A stretch of 64,000 nucleotides of DNA from Absidia repens (Eukaryota; Mucoromycota; Mucoromycetes; Mucorales; Cunninghamellaceae), in contig MCGE01000008.1 of NCBI GenBank assembly GCA_002105175.1, positions 868,001 through 932,000 of the forward strand, given 5' to 3'. The translations under genes were made by a program, and so were the position numbers. How positions within the stretch are numbered: position 1 is the stretch's first letter; every line of letters begins with the position of its first letter. Below are positions 61,344-64,000 of this stretch, piece by piece. The notes beneath the pieces are model-generated. The model was not told where the DNA came from. It did no database searches and saw only the letters and a list, made by a program, of their open reading frames with translations.

Positions 61344-62308
61344 TTACCCTCCATAATAACCAGGTGGCGGTGGTGGTGGTGGCTGCATAGGACCGTTGTA
61401 AAATGGAGGATGAAGGGGTGGTGGTGCATAACCCCGACCACTGCCACTGCCAAATCGACCGCCAGCGCCGCCGCCACCTCGACCTCTACCTCTACCACGA
61501 CCTCGGGGCATCATACCAGGTACGTTGGCTCTTTTTGGTGTCACCTGAAAAATAAGAAAAAAGATAAGGGTTGATTAAAAAGTCTTTCATAATTAAACAG
61601 CTCTATGATATATACCTTCAATTGCCGTCCGCGGAAGAGTGCCTGATCCAAAGAAAGTGCATGATTGGCGGAAGCTTCTTCAGCGAATTCAATAAACCCG
61701 TATCTATATATATATATATAATCAATGATCAATATCAGCCCCATGCCTCTATTTTCTAATGATGCTTCATTTACCCTTTAGGGTGACCGGTATATTTATC
61801 GCACAAGATGGTGACGCGGTTGATTTGTCCATATTGTTGGAAAAAATTCTGCAGTTCTTCTGGTGACGTACCGTAGTCTACTTGACCAACATAGATAGAG
61901 CGTGCATCCATGGTTGACAGTCCTGCTCATAAGATACAAGTATTTCATGCATGTTAGTATGATAAACATATTTCTTCAAGTTACGCTGTCTGTGTATTTT
62001 TTTTCCCACAGTACTGTATGGTTAGAAAAAGGACTTACCTTGTTCTTCATTCGGATAGGGGCTTGCCGGGTTACTATAGTTGTGATTGTAACCTTGAGGT
62101 TCTGAGATACTGCTACTTCCTTGGTTGGGTTGCTATAAATCAGAATACATATGTGTGAGTTTACAATAGTGTAAAGCACCCCTCTCTTAGTCAAAGACTG
62201 CGCCTTTGGACTTTTTCTTTATATACTATGTGTACTTACCGTATTCAAATCATTATCATGACCAGATTCTACAGGCCCACCATAGGAGTTAGGAGTGTAG
62301 TTATTCAT
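61344..62308 (-). CDS. PABPN1-like paralog, copy 2, lacking the coiled coil
   Basis: Five exons give about 200 residues. The RRM is close to that of copy 1 ([48 protein letters not shown]) and the [10 protein letters not shown] linker plus RGRGRGRG tail follow, ending in Pro-rich [12 protein letters not shown]. Introns fall at equivalent places inside the RRM (after GHPKG and after RGRQLK). The N-terminus differs: polar Asn/Ser/Gly sequence ([15 protein letters not shown]) in place of the acidic coiled coil. The final tail exon of copy 1 has no counterpart; the frame simply stops at TAA 61344-61346. It is a recent-to-moderately old tandem duplicate. Loss of the coiled coil predicts poly(A) or RNA binding without polymerase stimulation (inference). 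Confidence 0.85.
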
Positions 62309-62379
62309 AATACACTATGTACAAATGACCAAAAATAAAATAAGAATAACAAAAAGGAGATAGAGAGAAAAGAGAAGGG

Positions 62380-62415
<36 letters not shown>

Positions 62416-62527
62416 AAGAATCACCGGGATTCAAATGCCGACCGTATCAGTAATTAGCATCAATGTCTTTTTTTTATTGTATGTATATGTAAAAATGGGA
62501 AACTATATATAAAACTATGCATCTAAT
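62309..62527. other. Short spacer with long A tract
   Basis: About 220 bp between PABPN1 copy 2 and RidA, both on the minus strand. An A tract of about 35 bases (62379-62413) is the main feature. Confidence 0.5.
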
Positions 62528-63002
62528 CTATTGAGCAGCGATACATTCAATTTCAACCAAACAGTCCAAAGGCAATCTAGCAACTTCAACACAAGTACGG
62601 GTAGGCTTGGGGTCAGGGAAGTAAGTCTACAAAAAAAAAAGGTCATACGTCAATATCAACCTGATAAGGGGAGGAGAGGGAGGGGAAGTTTAATGAACTT
62701 ACAGTATAAACGTCATTGATAGCCTTGAAATCATTCATATCCTTGATAAAGACATTGACCTTGAGGACCTTGGCCATGGATGAACCACAATCTTCAAGGA
62801 GAGCAGTCATGTTTTGGAGAACTTGATGGGTTTGCTTGGTCACATCCTTTTCAGCAATACCTACAAGGTTGCCTTCAACATCCACAGGACAAGTACCAGA
62901 CAAGAAGATGAGACCACCAGATTTGATCGCTGAACTCAAGGGCGCGGTGACCTTAGGGATTCTTGTAGAGGTAACGGCTTCTTTGACAGGGCTGGTAGAC
63001 AT
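62528..63002 (-). CDS. RIDA: RidA/YjgF/UK114 enamine-imine deaminase
   Basis: Two exons (63002 to about 62700, then about 62630-62528) encode about 130 residues. RidA hydrolyses the reactive 2-aminoacrylate released by PLP enzymes to pyruvate or 2-oxo acid plus ammonia. Motifs seen: KVTAPLSSAIKSGGLIFLSGTCPVD, QTHQVLQNMTALLEDCGSSMAKVLKVNVFIKDMNDF, and the active-site region YFPDPKPTRTCVEVARLP, in which the family's conserved Arg (RTCVEV) is present; LPLDCLVEIECIA matches the C-terminal strand with Glu. No strong presequence, so a cytosolic form is likely. It is divergent from a D-serine dehydratase-like gene 293 bp away, a functionally sensible pairing. Confidence 0.93.
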
Positions 63003-63295
63003 TTTTGTATTTTGTTTTGTGTGTAGTTTTAGGAAAAAATGAAAAGAAAGACAAGGAAGATAAAAAAAATAGTGCGTTTATATAAGCGAGATGATGGGGA
63101 TCAAAAAAAAAACTTTAATTGTTCTCCCCCCATTTTCACTTCAAACCCCGCAGGCTATCGAACTTGGACGAACTCTAATTTTTCTCTTTCCCTTTTTATT
63201 CTGCTTAAGTTTTTTTTTTCTCTCTCACTCTCTCTTTCTCTCTTTTTTCTTTTACTTTCTTTTATACATAACACTCTCACTTTCAAAATAAAAAA
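63003..63295. promoter_or_regulatory. Bidirectional promoter (RidA / D-serine dehydratase)
   Basis: 293 bp between the two start codons. TTTATATAAGC (near 63077-63086) is placed as a TATA for RidA and reads as a near palindrome. A long T/C-rich tract (63180-63260) precedes the ATG of the + strand gene, whose start context is AAAAAATGG. A shared promoter would allow co-expression. Confidence 0.5.
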
Positions 63296-64000
63296 ATGGT
63301 TTTTCCTATCATTGACCAATCCTCCACTCCACTTCTTCCTTATCAATTCTCTGTGCCTGACAAACAAGCTTTGGTAAAGCAATACGTGGGTAAATCTCTC
63401 GAACAAGTCCGTACGCCTCGTTTGGTGGTGGATCGTACCGTTGTCCAAAAAAACTGCGAAAAGCTCGGTGACATTGCTCAACGTCAACAAGTCAAGATTC
63501 GGGTTCATGTCAAGACCCACAAGACCATTGAAGCCACCGCTATTGAATTGGAGTCTTCTGGCACTGATGCCATTGTTGTGTCCACCTTGGCTGAAGCCTA
63601 TTACCTTATTCAATCTCCTTTGGTCGCCAACAAGCAGCTCAAGGATGTCTTGCTTGGTTTGCCCATTAGCCCTGACAAGTTTGAAGATATGTTTGCTTTG
63701 GCAGATCAAGTTGAAACATTCTCTATCTTTATCGGTAAGTGAAAAATGCAAAATGGGAGTAGAAATCAAGTGTGTACCATTGGGCGAAAGACACTTTATT
63801 CCCTGGCTGACTTTTTTTTTTTGTGTGTGTGTGTGTGTGTGTTTTATTCTATAGATCATGACCAAACCTTGGATGCTTTGGATGCTTATTACGCTGAAAA
63901 ATATGGCAAGGACTCTGATCGTCGTGTGAATGTATTCTTTAAAGTGGAATGTGGAAATGGGTAAGTCAGAGGAACGATGACCAAAGAAAAGAAACTCATT
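63296..64000 (+). CDS. DSD1: D-serine dehydratase-like PLP enzyme (3' partial)
   Basis: Exons 63296-63734 and 63855-63960 (in phase); the gene runs past the window end with an intron starting GTAAGT at 63961. Visible residues about 1-182. Fold type III PLP enzymes (D-serine dehydratase, D-threonine aldolase, alanine racemase N-domain). Motifs: TPRLVVDRTVVQKNCEKL, RVHVKTHKTIEATAIELESSG with the PLP-binding Lys in VKTHKT, DAIVVSTLAEAYYLI, LLGLPISPDKF and VFFKVECGNG. VKTHKT and VxxKVxxG match eukaryotic Dsd1, which makes pyruvate and ammonia from D-serine via 2-aminoacrylate. D-threonine aldolase shares much of this region, and the C-terminal Zn-binding part that would separate them is not in the window. 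Divergent from RidA. Confidence 0.8.

Noticed and set aside
61320..61345. Extra splice donor at the end of PABPN1 copy 2 (GGAGG|GTAAGA)
   Set aside because: Attractive because copy 1 has an intron there, but the only nearby acceptor would leave an intron of about 22 bases and a Lys-rich frame; the TAA stop is simpler.
1..64000. CRISPR arrays, bacterial operons, prophage or insertion sequences
   Set aside because: No direct-repeat/spacer pattern, no Shine-Dalgarno-led gene strings and no transposase or phage gene; all genes are intron-bearing fungal types.

Overview
The window is nuclear DNA of a fungus, most likely an early-diverging filamentous one (Mucoromycota, for example a Mucorales relative). 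Evidence: AT-rich intergenic DNA, many short GT-AG introns (about 45-120 bp), a complete eEF3 gene (a fungal-type elongation factor), a SOG2-domain gene of the fungal RAM pathway, and strong codon bias in the highly expressed gene. No CRISPR array, operon, rRNA, convincing tRNA or viral gene was seen.

Layout. 1-3.9 kb: the 3' end of a low-complexity gene, then an 11-exon VPS1 dynamin. 3.9-6.9 kb: gene-free, holding an inverted pair of an interspersed repeat. 6.9-8.6 kb: histidyl-tRNA synthetase with a mitochondrial presequence (-). 9.9-11.2 kb: a short STI1/Hop lacking the N-terminal TPR1 (-). 11.8-12.7 kb: a small putative mitochondrial membrane protein. 12.9-16.4 kb: eEF3. 17.1-20.9 kb: a divergent pair, MYND/SET protein (-) and MFS sugar transporter (+). 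20.9-23.7 kb: a second inverted repeat pair. 23.7-25.9 kb: NIPA-type Mg2+ transporter. 26.5-29.3 kb: peroxisomal acyl-CoA oxidase (-). 30.2-31.3 kb: His-rich membrane protein. 32.3-33.3 kb: ubiquitin-like/BAG cochaperone (-). 33.5-37.6 kb: a divergent pair, coiled-coil/Myb protein (-) and NIT1-type amidase (+). 37.6-40.8 kb: gene-free with a single repeat copy. 40.9-42.4 kb: Ser-rich membrane protein (-). 42.4-45.8 kb: gene-free with a repeat copy and a separate hairpin element. 45.8-48.5 kb: putative mitochondrial helical-repeat (PPR-like) protein. 48.9-50.6 kb: SOG2-domain protein without LRRs. 51.1-56.6 kb: UCH-L3 deubiquitinase and TEL2 (both -). 56.7-59.6 kb: single-pass membrane protein and R3HCC1-like protein (-). 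60.0-62.3 kb: tandem PABPN1-like paralogs (-). 62.5-64 kb: a divergent RidA (-) / D-serine dehydratase (+) pair that runs off the end.

The genes are mostly unrelated housekeeping functions, but three arrangements stand out. The divergent RidA/D-serine dehydratase pair links an enzyme expected to release a reactive enamine with the enzyme that detoxifies it. The tandem nuclear poly(A)-binding proteins have matching intron positions, but one copy lacks the coiled coil. A family of degenerate 0.35-1 kb repeats, two of them arranged as about 2 kb inverted pairs, fills the largest gene-free stretches. CDS boundaries for most spliced genes were set by checking reading phase across each proposed splice junction by hand. 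All names rest on motif recognition, not database searches.
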